Of a stretch of 64,000 nt of DNA, positions 27,585 through 36,533 are shown in pieces. A model generated the notes under the pieces. The model searched no databases and was not told where the DNA came from. It was given only the letters and a program-made list of their open reading frames with translations. A program made the translations under genes and the position numbers. Position 1 is the first letter of the stretch, and every line of letters starts with the position of its first letter. This stretch comes from Citrobacter sp. RHB25-C09 (GTDB lineage: Bacteria > Pseudomonadota > Gammaproteobacteria > Enterobacterales > Enterobacteriaceae): positions 1,054,001-1,118,000 of the forward strand of contig NZ_CP057483.1 of the NCBI RefSeq assembly GCF_013836145.1, given 5' to 3'.

Positions 27585-28754
27585 ATGACAGACACGACGA
27601 TCCTGCAAAACAACACGCATGTCATTAAGCCTAAAAAATCGGTCGCGCTTTCCGGCGTTCCGGCGGGGAATACCGCGCTGTGTACCGTGGGCAAAAGCGG
27701 AAACGATCTCCACTATCGCGGCTACGATATTCTCGACCTTGCTCAGCACTGCGAATTTGAAGAAGTGGCGCATTTGCTGATTCACGGTAAATTACCGACC
27801 CGCGATGAACTTAACGCTTACAAAATCAAGCTCAAAGCACTGCGCGGCTTACCGGCCAATGTGCGCACTGTGCTCGAAGCGCTGCCTGCGGCATCGCACC
27901 CGATGGACGTCATGCGCACTGGCGTTTCGGCGCTCGGCTGTACGCTGCCGGAAAAAGAGGGCCACACCGTTTCCGGCGCGCGTGATATTGCCGACAAACT
28001 GTTGGCCTCGCTTAGCTCCATTCTTCTCTACTGGTATCACTACAGCCACAACGGCGAGCGCATCCAGCCGGAAACTGACGATGACTCCATCGGCGGTCAT
28101 TTCCTGCACCTGCTGCATGGTGAAAAGCCGTCGCAAAGCTGGGAAAAAGCGATGCACATTTCCCTGGTGCTGTACGCCGAGCACGAGTTCAACGCCTCCA
28201 CTTTTACCAGCCGCGTGATTGCCGGAACCGGATCGGACGTCTATTCCGCGATTATCGGCGCTATCGGGGCGCTGCGCGGGCCAAAACACGGTGGGGCGAA
28301 TGAAGTGTCGCTGGAAATCCAGCAGCGTTATGAAACGCCGGACGAAGCCGAAGCGGACATTCGCAAACGTATCGAAAACAAAGAGGTGGTGATTGGCTTT
28401 GGCCATCCGGTCTACACCATCGCCGATCCGCGTCATCAGGTCATTAAACGGGTGGCGAAGCAACTCTCTGAAGAGGGCGGGTCGCTGAAGATGTACCACA
28501 TTGCCGACCGCCTCGAAACGGTGATGTGGGACAGCAAAAAGATGTTCCCGAACCTCGACTGGTTCTCGGCGGTTTCCTACAACATGATGGGCGTACCCAC
28601 CGAAATGTTCACCCCGCTGTTCGTCATCGCCCGCGTGACCGGCTGGGCGGCGCATATTATCGAGCAGCGTCAGGACAACAAGATTATCCGCCCCTCTGCC
28701 AACTATACCGGGCCGGAAGACCGTCCGTTTGTCTCGATAGACGATCGTTGCTAA
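27585..28754 (+). CDS. prpC: PrpC, 2-methylcitrate synthase
   Basis: Condenses propionyl-CoA with oxaloacetate to 2-methylcitrate. The 389-residue protein is a citrate synthase family member with the catalytic histidines in GPKHGGANE and GFGHPVYTIADPR and a downstream Asp. The length matches E. coli PrpC (389). The ATG is preceded by GAGGACAAT. It lies between prpB and prpD and is transcribed from the sigma-54 promoter upstream of prpB. Confidence 0.96.
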   Translation: MTDTTILQNNTHVIKPKKSVALSGVPAGNTALCTVGKSGNDLHYRGYDILDLAQHCEFEEVAHLLIHGKLPTRDELNAYKIKLKALRGLPANVRTVLEALPAASHPMDVMRTGVSALGCTLPEKEGHTVSGARDIADKLLASLSSILLYWYHYSHNGERIQPETDDDSIGGHFLHLLHGEKPSQSWEKAMHISLVLYAEHEFNASTFTSRVIAGTGSDVYSAIIGAIGALRGPKHGGANEVSLEIQQRYETPDEAEADIRKRIENKEVVIGFGHPVYTIADPRHQVIKRVAKQLSEEGGSLKMYHIADRLETVMWDSKKMFPNLDWFSAVSYNMMGVPTEMFTPLFVIARVTGWAAHIIEQRQDNKIIRPSANYTGPEDRPFVSIDDRC

Positions 28755-28793
28755 CTCACTCTTATTAAAAATAAAACGCAGGAAACGTACCCT

Positions 28794-30245
28794 ATGTCTA
28801 CCCAAGAACTGAACATCCGCCCGGAATTTGACCGCGAAATCGTCGATATCGTGGACTACGTGATGAGCTACGACATCACCTCAAAGGTCGCGTATGACAC
28901 AGCCCACTATTGCTTGCTGGATACGCTGGGCTGCGGTCTGGAAGCGCTGGAATATCCGGCCTGTAAAAAGCTGATGGGGCCAGTCGTGCCGGGCACCGTC
29001 GTGCCCAACGGCGTGCGCGTGCCGGGAACCCAGTTTCAGCTCGATCCGGTGCAGGCGGCGTTTAACATCGGCGCGATGATTCGCTGGCTCGACTTCAACG
29101 ATACCTGGCTTGCCGCCGAGTGGGGACATCCGTCCGATAACCTCGGCGGAATTCTGGCGACGGCGGACTGGCTTTCGCGTAACGCGGTGGCGGCGGGCAA
29201 AGCGCCGCTGACCATGAAGCAGGTGCTGAGCGGGATGATCAAAGCCCATGAGATTCAGGGCTGCATTGCGCTGGAAAACTCTTTCAACCGCGTCGGCCTT
29301 GACCACGTCCTGCTGGTAAAAGTGGCCTCCACTGCCGTGGTGGCGGAAATGCTGGGACTGAGCCGCGATGAGATCCTCAACGCCGTATCGCTGGCGTGGG
29401 TGGACGGGCAGTCGCTACGTACCTATCGTCACGCGCCGAATACCGGAACGCGCAAGTCCTGGGCGGCGGGAGATGCCACTTCACGCGCAGTGCGACTGGC
29501 GCTGATGGCCAAAACCGGCGAGATGGGATATCCCTCGGCGTTGACGGCGAAAACCTGGGGCTTTTATGACGTCTCGTTCAAGGGTGAAACGTTCCGCTTC
29601 CAGCGTCCATACGGCTCTTACGTGATGGAAAACGTGCTGTTTAAAATCTCTTTCCCGGCGGAGTTCCACTCGCAGACCGCCGTGGAAGCCGCAGTGACTC
29701 TGCATGCGCAGATGCAGGCGGCGGGCAAAACCGCAGCGGATATCGAGAAAGTGACGATTCGCACCCATGAAGCCTGTATTCGCATCATCGACAAACAAGG
29801 GCCGCTGGATAACCCGGCTGACCGCGATCACTGTATTCAGTACATGGTGGCGATTCCACTGCTCTTCGGCCGATTAACTGCAGCCGACTATGAAGACGGT
29901 GTGGCACAGGACAAACGCATCGATGCCCTGCGCGAGAAGATTAGCTGCTTTGAAGATCCGCAGTTTACTGCGGACTACCACGATCCGGAAAAGCGCGCGA
30001 TTGCCAACGCCATCACCCTGGAATTCACCGACGGCACGCGTTTTGACGAAGTGGTGGTGGAATACCCGATTGGTCACGCCCGTCGCCGTTCAGACGGCAT
30101 TCCGAAGCTTATCGAAAAATTCAAAATCAACCTGGAGCGCCAGTTCCCGACCCGCCAGCAGCAGCGCATTCTGGATGTCTCCCTGGACAGAGCCCGCCTG
30201 GAGCAGATGCCGGTTAACGAGTACCTCGACTTGTACGTCATCTGA
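28794..30245 (+). CDS. prpD: PrpD, 2-methylcitrate dehydratase
   Basis: Dehydrates 2-methylcitrate to 2-methyl-cis-aconitate without an iron-sulfur cluster. The 483-residue product matches the MmgE/PrpD family over its whole length (E. coli PrpD is 483). It shows the conserved WLDFNDTWLAAEWGHPSDN stretch near residues 97-115. AGGAA precedes the ATG. It is 39 bases downstream of prpC and 29 bases upstream of prpE. Confidence 0.96.
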   Translation: MSTQELNIRPEFDREIVDIVDYVMSYDITSKVAYDTAHYCLLDTLGCGLEALEYPACKKLMGPVVPGTVVPNGVRVPGTQFQLDPVQAAFNIGAMIRWLDFNDTWLAAEWGHPSDNLGGILATADWLSRNAVAAGKAPLTMKQVLSGMIKAHEIQGCIALENSFNRVGLDHVLLVKVASTAVVAEMLGLSRDEILNAVSLAWVDGQSLRTYRHAPNTGTRKSWAAGDATSRAVRLALMAKTGEMGYPSALTAKTWGFYDVSFKGETFRFQRPYGSYVMENVLFKISFPAEFHSQTAVEAAVTLHAQMQAAGKTAADIEKVTIRTHEACIRIIDKQGPLDNPADRDHCIQYMVAIPLLFGRLTAADYEDGVAQDKRIDALREKISCFEDPQFTADYHDPEKRAIANAITLEFTDGTRFDEVVVEYPIGHARRRSDGIPKLIEKFKINLERQFPTRQQQRILDVSLDRARLEQMPVNEYLDLYVI

Positions 30246-30274
30246 AACAGAGAGCATTAAGGAGAGAGAGCCTT

Positions 30275-32161
30275 ATGTCTTATCGCGAATTTTATCAGCG
30301 TTCGATTACGCAACCGGAATTGTTCTGGGCAGAGCAGGCAAAGCGCATTGACTGGCAGACGCCGTTTACGCAGACGCTGGATCACAGTCGTCCGCCGTTC
30401 GCCCGTTGGTTTTGCGGCGGCACCACCAACTTGTGCCATAACGCCATTGACCGTTGGCTGGATAAACAGCCGGACGCGCTGGCGCTGATTGCCGTCTCTT
30501 CTGAAACCGAAGAGGAGCGCACGTTCACGTTTCGTCAGTTGCATGACGAGGTGAACGTGGTGGCGTCGATGCTGCTGGCGCTAGGCGTCCAGCGCGGCGA
30601 TCGGGTGCTGGTGTATATGCCGATGATCGCCGAGGCGCACATTACGCTGCTGGCCTGCGCACGCATTGGGGCGATTCACTCCGTCGTGTTCGGCGGTTTT
30701 GCCTCGCACAGCGTGGCGGCGAGGATTGACGATGCCAGACCGGTGCTGATCGTCTCGGCGGATGCCGGGGCGCGTGGTGGCAAGATCCTGCCGTATAAAA
30801 AGCTGCTCGACGATGCCATTGCGCAGGCGCAGCATCAGCCGAAGCATGTACTGCTGGTGGACCGGGGACTGGCGAAAATGGCGCGGGTCGCCGGGCGCGA
30901 TCTCGACTTTGCTACTTTGCGCCAGCAGCACCTCGGCGCTCGCGTGCCGGTGGCATGGCTGGAATCGAATGAAACCTCCTGTATTTTGTACACCTCTGGC
31001 ACCACCGGCAAACCGAAGGGGGTACAGCGCGACGTCGGCGGCTATGCGGTGGCCCTGGCGACGTCAATGGATACCATTTTTGGCGGCAAAGCTGGCGGGG
31101 TGTTCTTTTGTGCCTCTGATATTGGCTGGGTTGTCGGTCACTCGTACATTGTCTACGCGCCGCTGCTGGCGGGGATGGCGACGATTGTCTATGAAGGGTT
31201 GCCAACGTACCCGGACTGCGGCGTGTGGTGGAAAATCGTCGAGAAATATCGGGTTAACCGGATGTTCTCCGCGCCGACTGCGATTCGCGTGCTGAAGAAA
31301 TTCCCGACCGCGCAGATCCGCAATCACGATATCTCTTCGCTGGAAGTACTGTATCTGGCCGGGGAGCCGCTGGATGAACCGACCGCCGCGTGGGTAACGC
31401 AGACGCTGGACGTGCCGGTTATCGACAATTACTGGCAGACCGAATCCGGCTGGCCGATTATGGCGTTGGCCCGCGCGCTGGATAACCGGCCTTCGCGGCT
31501 CGGTAGCCCTGGCGTGCCGATGTACGGCTATAACGTCCAGTTGCTGAACGAAGTCACCGGCGAACCCTGCGGCGCGAACGAAAAGGGGATGGTGGTGATT
31601 GAGGGACCGCTGCCGCCGGGCTGTATTCAGACCATCTGGGGCGACGATGCGCGATTTGTGAGTACGTACTGGTCGCTGTTCAACCGTCCGGTATACGCCA
31701 CTTTTGACTGGGGGATTCGCGACGCCGACGGCTATTACTACATTCTTGGCCGCACCGACGATGTGATCAACGTCGCCGGGCATCGCCTCGGCACGCGGGA
31801 AATCGAAGAGAGTATTTCCAGCTACCCGAACGTCGCCGAAGTGGCGGTGGTGGGTATAAAAGACGCGTTGAAAGGGCAGGTGGCGGTGGCGTTTGTGATC
31901 CCGAAGCAAAGCGACAGCCTGGAGGATCGCGACGTGGCGCATTCGGAAGAGAAAGCCATTATGGCGCTGGTGGACAGTCAGATCGGTAATTTCGGCAGAC
32001 CGGCTCACGTCTGGTTTGTCTCTCAGTTGCCGAAAACCCGATCCGGCAAGATGCTGCGGCGCACGATCCAGGCGATTTGCGAAGGCCGCGATCCGGGCGA
32101 TCTCACCACCCTCGACGACCCGGCTGCATTACAGCAGATCCGCCAGGTCATTGAGGAGTAG
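30275..32161 (+). CDS. prpE: PrpE, propionate-CoA ligase
   Basis: Activates propionate to propionyl-CoA through a propionyl-AMP intermediate. The 628-residue enzyme has the adenylate-forming motifs YTSGTTGKPKGV (near residue 235) and GRTDDVINVAGHRLGTREIEE, and the C-terminal acetylatable lysine context PKTRSGKMLRR. AAGGAGAGAG precedes the ATG. Last gene of the operon; it faces lacZ convergently across a REP-containing gap. Confidence 0.96.
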   Translation: MSYREFYQRSITQPELFWAEQAKRIDWQTPFTQTLDHSRPPFARWFCGGTTNLCHNAIDRWLDKQPDALALIAVSSETEEERTFTFRQLHDEVNVVASMLLALGVQRGDRVLVYMPMIAEAHITLLACARIGAIHSVVFGGFASHSVAARIDDARPVLIVSADAGARGGKILPYKKLLDDAIAQAQHQPKHVLLVDRGLAKMARVAGRDLDFATLRQQHLGARVPVAWLESNETSCILYTSGTTGKPKGVQRDVGGYAVALATSMDTIFGGKAGGVFFCASDIGWVVGHSYIVYAPLLAGMATIVYEGLPTYPDCGVWWKIVEKYRVNRMFSAPTAIRVLKKFPTAQIRNHDISSLEVLYLAGEPLDEPTAAWVTQTLDVPVIDNYWQTESGWPIMALARALDNRPSRLGSPGVPMYGYNVQLLNEVTGEPCGANEKGMVVIEGPLPPGCIQTIWGDDARFVSTYWSLFNRPVYATFDWGIRDADGYYYILGRTDDVINVAGHRLGTREIEESISSYPNVAEVAVVGIKDALKGQVAVAFVIPKQSDSLEDRDVAHSEEKAIMALVDSQIGNFGRPAHVWFVSQLPKTRSGKMLRRTIQAICEGRDPGDLTTLDDPAALQQIRQVIEE

Positions 32162-32168
32162 CGCATAA

Positions 32169-32360
32169 TGCCCGGTGGCGCTGTCGCTTACCGGGCCTAC
32201 GGGCTGGGATTTTGTAGATACTGTTATTGCCTGCAAGCACTTTCATACACCGTGGTTCGGTGAACGGAACCCTTCTCTGGCGCGGCATGTTACCTGTCCA
32301 CCTGCACTCTTACGGGGAGCACAGTTGTAGGCCGGATAAGGCGAAGCCGCCATCCGGCAT
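32169..32360. repeat. Two REP units between convergent prpE and lacZ
   Basis: One unit follows prpE (32169-32200, TGCCCGGTGGCGC with CTTACCGGGCCTAC). The other lies just before the lacZ stop (32327-32360, GTAGGCCGGATAAGG with GCCATCCGGCAT). The DNA between them shows no further feature. Confidence 0.75.
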
Positions 32361-32365
32361 GGCAT

Positions 32366-35300
32366 TCAGCACCATTTCACCTGATAGTGATAACGTCCGG
32401 CGCTGAGCTGGAATTCCGGTGACACCGACGGGCTCCAGGAGTCATCACCACCGACGCCCATATGGAAACCGTCAATATTCAACCAGGTGCCAGCCTCCGG
32501 CTGCAAAAGATGTCGGTGGCTGGTCACCATCAACTGCTTCTGACCGTAGCGGCTGATGTTGAACTGGAAGTTGCCGCGCCAGACGTGATCGCCATATTTT
32601 AACTCACGCGTACCACAGCGCAGGCCGTTTTCGCTCGGGAACACATACGGTGTGTACATCTCGTCAAGCGACAAATTCCAGCGGCCAAAGCAGGCGGAAG
32701 CGAGCCTGTCCGGATAGTTTTCGTGGGGGCCTAACCCCAGCCAGTTCACCCGCTCTGCCACATGTGCCAGTTGACAGCTCAGGCCGACTCGCGCTGGATG
32801 CGGCGTGCCGCTGGCAACCTCCACATCAATGCTAATCTGCATTTCGCCGTGACCGTCAATACGGTACGTCTTCCGGCTGATAAATAGCGTTTTACCCTCG
32901 TACTGCCAAGCGTGCGTCGTGCTAATCAGCACTGCGTCGGACAGCGCGTCGGCCACGCAGTACAGCAGTTCCGCCCGCATCTCGTAATGTCCGGCGGCTT
33001 TCCAGCGCTCAACCCAGGCGTTCGGGTCAATACGCGTCACCTCGCTGATGCCAATATCGTTATCCAGCGGCGCACGGGTAAACTGATCGACCAGCGGAGA
33101 CAGTAACTCTGCTTCTTCGCCACGCCAGTACTGCGTTAATACGCCCTGCTGGCGGCTGAATTCCCAGCGTTTATTGTTCACTACGATCTGATAAACCTGC
33201 TCATCTACGTTGAGCACTGGGGCAGTTTCAGCACGCGGCGGGATCTGGATGCTCAGTATTTCTTCAAGCGGCCATTGCTGCCAGGCGCTGATGTGTCCGG
33301 CTGGCGACCACGCGGTGGCCTGCGGCTGTTCGACGCGCACGGTCAGCCAGAGCTGGCCTGCGGTTTCTGGCATCTTTATCTCCGGCAGCGTAATCACCTG
33401 ACGCCCCTGCGGTGCGACATCCAGCGTCATATTGCCCGCCGCCACCGGGTTGCCCTCCTGGGTAATTGACCAGTGCAAAACCTCATTATCGCTATGGCGG
33501 AACAGGTATTCGTTCACCACCTCAATCTGGCGTTCCGTTCCCGGCAGTAATGTGAACTGGAAAAACTGCTGGGCGTGTTTAGCTTCATACAGGGATGGGT
33601 GCGGGGTGCGGTCGGCAAACACCAGCCCGTCCATGCAGAACTGACGGTCGTTTGGCGTATCACCAAAGTCACCGCCGTAAGCCGACCATGGGTTGCCGTT
33701 GTCGTCATATTTAATCAGCGACTGATCCACCCAGTCCCAGACAAACCCGCCCTGTAATCGCGGATACTGGCGAAACGCTTGCCAGTATTTCGCGTAACCG
33801 CCAAGACTGTTACCCATCGCGTGGGCATATTCACAGAGGATCAGCGGACGCTGCTCGCCCGGCATCGACAACCATTTTTTAATGGACCATTTCGGCACTG
33901 CCGGGAAGGGCTGATCCTGATCGACGCGGGCGTACATTGGGCAAATAATATCGGTGGCAGCCGTATCCGCACCGCCGCCTTCGTACTGCACCGGGCGGGA
34001 TGGATCTTCCGACTTCACCCAGCGGTACAGCGCATCGTGGTTAGCCCCGTGACCGGATTCATTGCCCAGCGACCAGATAATAATGCACGGATGATTACGG
34101 TCACGCTGGACCATGCGCGTCACGCGCTGGCTCATCGCCGGAAGCCAGTTCGGATCGTCGCTCAGACGGTTCATCGGCACCATGCCGTGGGTTTCGATAT
34201 TGGCTTCATCCACCACATACAGGCCGTAACGGTCGCAGAGCGTATACCACAGCGGATGGTTCGGGTAATGGGAGCAGCGCACGGCGTTAAAGTTGTTCTG
34301 CTTCATCAGCAGAATGTCCTGCACCATTGTCTCTTCGTCCATCACCTGTCCGTTGAGCGGATGGTGTTCATGCCGGTTAGCGCCACGGATCAGCAGCGGC
34401 TTACCGTTGAGTAACAGCAGGCCATTTTCGATGCGGACCTGGCGAAAGCCGACGTCACAGGCTTCCGCCTCAATCAGCGTACCGTCTACGCGATGCAGTA
34501 GCACCACGGCGCGGTAGAGATTCGGCGTCTCCGCGCTCCACAGCGCCGGACGTTCAACGTTCAGATGCAAGGTGGTACGGTCAGCGTAAGCCCCGCGTTC
34601 ATCAATGATCTCACTCCCCAGTGGCGAAGTGCTTTCATCGGTCAGCGTGTCACCCTCCCACAACTGGACGGTGACGCGCAGATCGTCGCGAACTTCACCG
34701 GACAGGCGAATCTCCGCGTGCAGCGCCGCGCGGCTGAAATCGTCATTAAAGTGAGTGCTGATGCGCAGGTCGCGAATCTGCGTCGTGGGTTTATTCAACA
34801 GCGAGACGTCGCGGAAGATGCCGCTCATCCGCCACATATCTTGATCTTCCAGATACGTGCCGTCGCTCCAGCGCAGCACCATCACCGCCAGACGGTTATC
34901 GCCGATGACGAGGAAATCACTGAGATCAAATTCAGAGGGCAGGCGGCTGTCCTGGCCGTAACCGACCCAGCGACCGTTGCACCACAGATGAAAGGCGGAG
35001 TTGACACCGTCAAAAATGATCCGTGTTTGTCCGCTGCGGAGTTCCGCTTCTGTTAGCGCAAAGTTGAGCGAATAGCACCCGGTTGGGTTTTCTGCCGGAA
35101 CATACGGCGGATCCATCGGGATGGGGTAGGTAACGTTGGTATAAACAGGCGCGTCATAGCCGTGCATCTGCCAGTTTGAGGGGACAGTAACCGTCGCGGA
35201 ATTGTCGACATCGCTTAGCCGCCAGCTATCCGGCACCGCTTCTGGCGCGGCAAACCAGGCAAACTGCCAGGCGCCGTTCAGGCTTCTACGCTGCGTGGAC

Positions 35301-35443
35301 GGGCGATTATCCCGCGCATCCTCGGCGTTGCGCCAGCTGAAAAACGGAGGGTGTGCCTCCAGACGGTTGAGCTGCGTAACGCCGGGGTTTTCCCAGTCGC
35401 GTCGGGCGAGTATCGCGGCGAGGGCGTCCGTATTCAGGGGCAT
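32366..35443 (-). CDS. lacZ: LacZ, beta-galactosidase
   Basis: A tetrameric glycoside hydrolase family 2 enzyme cleaving lactose. The 1025-residue product aligns end to end with E. coli LacZ (1024). It has the acid/base Glu in LGNESGHGANH, the nucleophile Glu in LILCEYAHAMGN, and the HGYDAP and DQDMWRMSGIFRDV blocks. The C-terminus ends YHYQVKWC, two residues short of E. coli. I start at 35443, where AGGA precedes and the spacing to RRDWENPG equals that of E. coli; the frame is open to 35461. No lacI, lacY or lacA lies in the window, so this lacZ is isolated, although its promoter retains the lac layout. Confidence 0.97.
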   Translation of the reverse strand: MPLNTDALAAILARRDWENPGVTQLNRLEAHPPFFSWRNAEDARDNRPSTQRRSLNGAWQFAWFAAPEAVPDSWRLSDVDNSATVTVPSNWQMHGYDAPVYTNVTYPIPMDPPYVPAENPTGCYSLNFALTEAELRSGQTRIIFDGVNSAFHLWCNGRWVGYGQDSRLPSEFDLSDFLVIGDNRLAVMVLRWSDGTYLEDQDMWRMSGIFRDVSLLNKPTTQIRDLRISTHFNDDFSRAALHAEIRLSGEVRDDLRVTVQLWEGDTLTDESTSPLGSEIIDERGAYADRTTLHLNVERPALWSAETPNLYRAVVLLHRVDGTLIEAEACDVGFRQVRIENGLLLLNGKPLLIRGANRHEHHPLNGQVMDEETMVQDILLMKQNNFNAVRCSHYPNHPLWYTLCDRYGLYVVDEANIETHGMVPMNRLSDDPNWLPAMSQRVTRMVQRDRNHPCIIIWSLGNESGHGANHDALYRWVKSEDPSRPVQYEGGGADTAATDIICPMYARVDQDQPFPAVPKWSIKKWLSMPGEQRPLILCEYAHAMGNSLGGYAKYWQAFRQYPRLQGGFVWDWVDQSLIKYDDNGNPWSAYGGDFGDTPNDRQFCMDGLVFADRTPHPSLYEAKHAQQFFQFTLLPGTERQIEVVNEYLFRHSDNEVLHWSITQEGNPVAAGNMTLDVAPQGRQVITLPEIKMPETAGQLWLTVRVEQPQATAWSPAGHISAWQQWPLEEILSIQIPPRAETAPVLNVDEQVYQIVVNNKRWEFSRQQGVLTQYWRGEEAELLSPLVDQFTRAPLDNDIGISEVTRIDPNAWVERWKAAGHYEMRAELLYCVADALSDAVLISTTHAWQYEGKTLFISRKTYRIDGHGEMQISIDVEVASGTPHPARVGLSCQLAHVAERVNWLGLGPHENYPDRLASACFGRWNLSLDEMYTPYVFPSENGLRCGTRELKYGDHVWRGNFQFNISRYGQKQLMVTSHRHLLQPEAGTWLNIDGFHMGVGGDDSWSPSVSPEFQLSAGRYHYQVKWC

Positions 35444-35471
35444 GGCGGTATCCTGTATCAAAGTTTATTAG

Positions 35472-35487
35472 CTTCAGGATGCTGAAG
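35472..35487. promoter_or_regulatory. Palindrome in the operator position of the lacZ promoter
   Basis: CTTCAGGATGCTGAAG has 6-bp arms and a 4-bp centre and overlaps the -10 box and the expected transcription start. E. coli has the LacI operator just downstream of this point; that 21-bp operator is absent here. A different repressor may act on it; none is identified. Confidence 0.5.
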
Positions 35488-35514
35488 ATACGGTGCGCGA
35501 TGAAAGTCTGTAAA
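35485..35514 (-). promoter_or_regulatory. lacZ promoter (-35 TTTACA, 18-bp spacer, -10 TATCTT)
   Basis: Read on the minus strand, TTTACA (35509-35514) and TATCTT (35485-35490) are separated by 18 bp. E. coli lac has TTTACA, an 18-bp spacer and TATGTT. The weak -10 and long spacer suit dependence on CRP. Confidence 0.8.
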
Positions 35515-35532
35515 GGTGATAAAGATCAATGA

Positions 35533-35546
35533 GTGAACTCCCTCAC
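35533..35546 (-). promoter_or_regulatory. CRP site of the lacZ promoter
   Basis: GTGA-N6-TCAC core. Read towards lacZ it is GTGAGGGAGTTCACTCATT, close to the E. coli lac site GTGAGTTAGCTCACTCATT. The distance from the site to the -35 box (18 bases) is the same as in E. coli. Confidence 0.82.
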
Positions 35547-35562
35547 CCACAAATTTTGGTGA

Positions 35563-36516
35563 TCACTCCTCACCCTGGAAGGTTTTACGCCATTCTGCGG
35601 GACTGACCCCAAAACGGGATTTAAAGTGTTGGCGCCAGGTGACGGGGGAAAGAAAGCCAACCTGCTCGGCGATGCGCTCGACGGGGATCCGGCTGGATTC
35701 CAGCAGATCCTGGCTGCGGCGCAGACGTTCAGAAATCAGCCATTCCGCAATGCTTGAACCGGTCGCTTTCATAAAATGGCGGGTGAGGGTGCGGCGGCTC
35801 ATCATCATCTGCCGGGCGAGGGTGTCAAGGTCGTGCGGCTGGTGGAGATGCTTTCGCAGATGATCCAGCAGGCCGTTGATGCGCGCATCCTGGGTATTTT
35901 TCGGCACCGGTTGAGCAATAAACTGCGCCTGACCGCCTTCACGATGCGGTGGGACGATCATTCGCCGCGCAATGTGATTGGCGACGACGCTGCCAAAACG
36001 CTGGCGGATAAGGTACAGGCAGCAGTCGAGCGCCGCGGCGGTACCTGCAGAGGTGATAATGCCATCATCGTCGACATACAGGGCATTGATATCCAGATGC
36101 GCTTGCGGAAACAGCGCCTCAAAGGTCCGCTCATATTCCCAGTGGGTGGCGGCGCGTTTGCCATCAAGCAGCCCCGCGTAGCCGAGGACAAAAGCTCCGA
36201 GACACAGTCCGACGATCTGCGCGCCGTTCTGCCGGGCGCGAATTAACGCGTCAAGCAGCGGTTGCGGCGGGCGATGCGCGGTCGTTCCCCAGTACGGGAT
36301 AATCACGATATCGGCGGCGACCGCCGCGTCATAGCCATAAGGGGCGGTCAGCGAAAAGCCTTCCTGAGAGTTCACTATCCCCGGCGTTTCGGCACATAGC
36401 TGCACCTCAAAGCGCTTCTCCTTCGCCATTTTTTCACTGAACAAAATGCACGGCACGGAGAAGTGAAACGGGCTGAAATCTTCAACGGCGATAATCGCGA
36501 CGGTCACGGGGCGCAT
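35563..36516 (-). CDS. GlxA-family AraC-type transcriptional regulator (DJ-1/PfpI-like N-domain)
   Basis: A 317-residue regulator. Residues about 5-180 form a DJ-1/PfpI-like domain with the nucleophile-elbow type motif VGLCLGAFVLGYAGLLDGKRAATHW. Residues about 215-310 form an AraC double helix-turn-helix (LARQMMMSRRTLTRHF, then IAEQVGFLSPVTWRQHFKSRFG). The ATG at 36516 follows GAGGA. It is 17 bases downstream of the metallo-hydrolase gene and probably co-transcribed with it. It reads towards lacZ, but the lacZ CRP-dependent promoter lies between. The target and ligand are unknown. Confidence 0.87.
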   Translation of the reverse strand: MRPVTVAIIAVEDFSPFHFSVPCILFSEKMAKEKRFEVQLCAETPGIVNSQEGFSLTAPYGYDAAVAADIVIIPYWGTTAHRPPQPLLDALIRARQNGAQIVGLCLGAFVLGYAGLLDGKRAATHWEYERTFEALFPQAHLDINALYVDDDGIITSAGTAAALDCCLYLIRQRFGSVVANHIARRMIVPPHREGGQAQFIAQPVPKNTQDARINGLLDHLRKHLHQPHDLDTLARQMMMSRRTLTRHFMKATGSSIAEWLISERLRRSQDLLESSRIPVERIAEQVGFLSPVTWRQHFKSRFGVSPAEWRKTFQGEE

Positions 36517-36533
36517 ACGATTCCTCAATAACG

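Noticed and set aside
31064..32008. A 314-codon minus-strand frame inside prpE
   Set aside because: It is antisense to conserved prpE coding sequence, which has all adenylation motifs.
35443..35560. LacI operator upstream of lacZ
   Set aside because: I searched for the E. coli O1-type sequence with GTGAGCGGATAAC and found none; only an unrelated palindrome is present.
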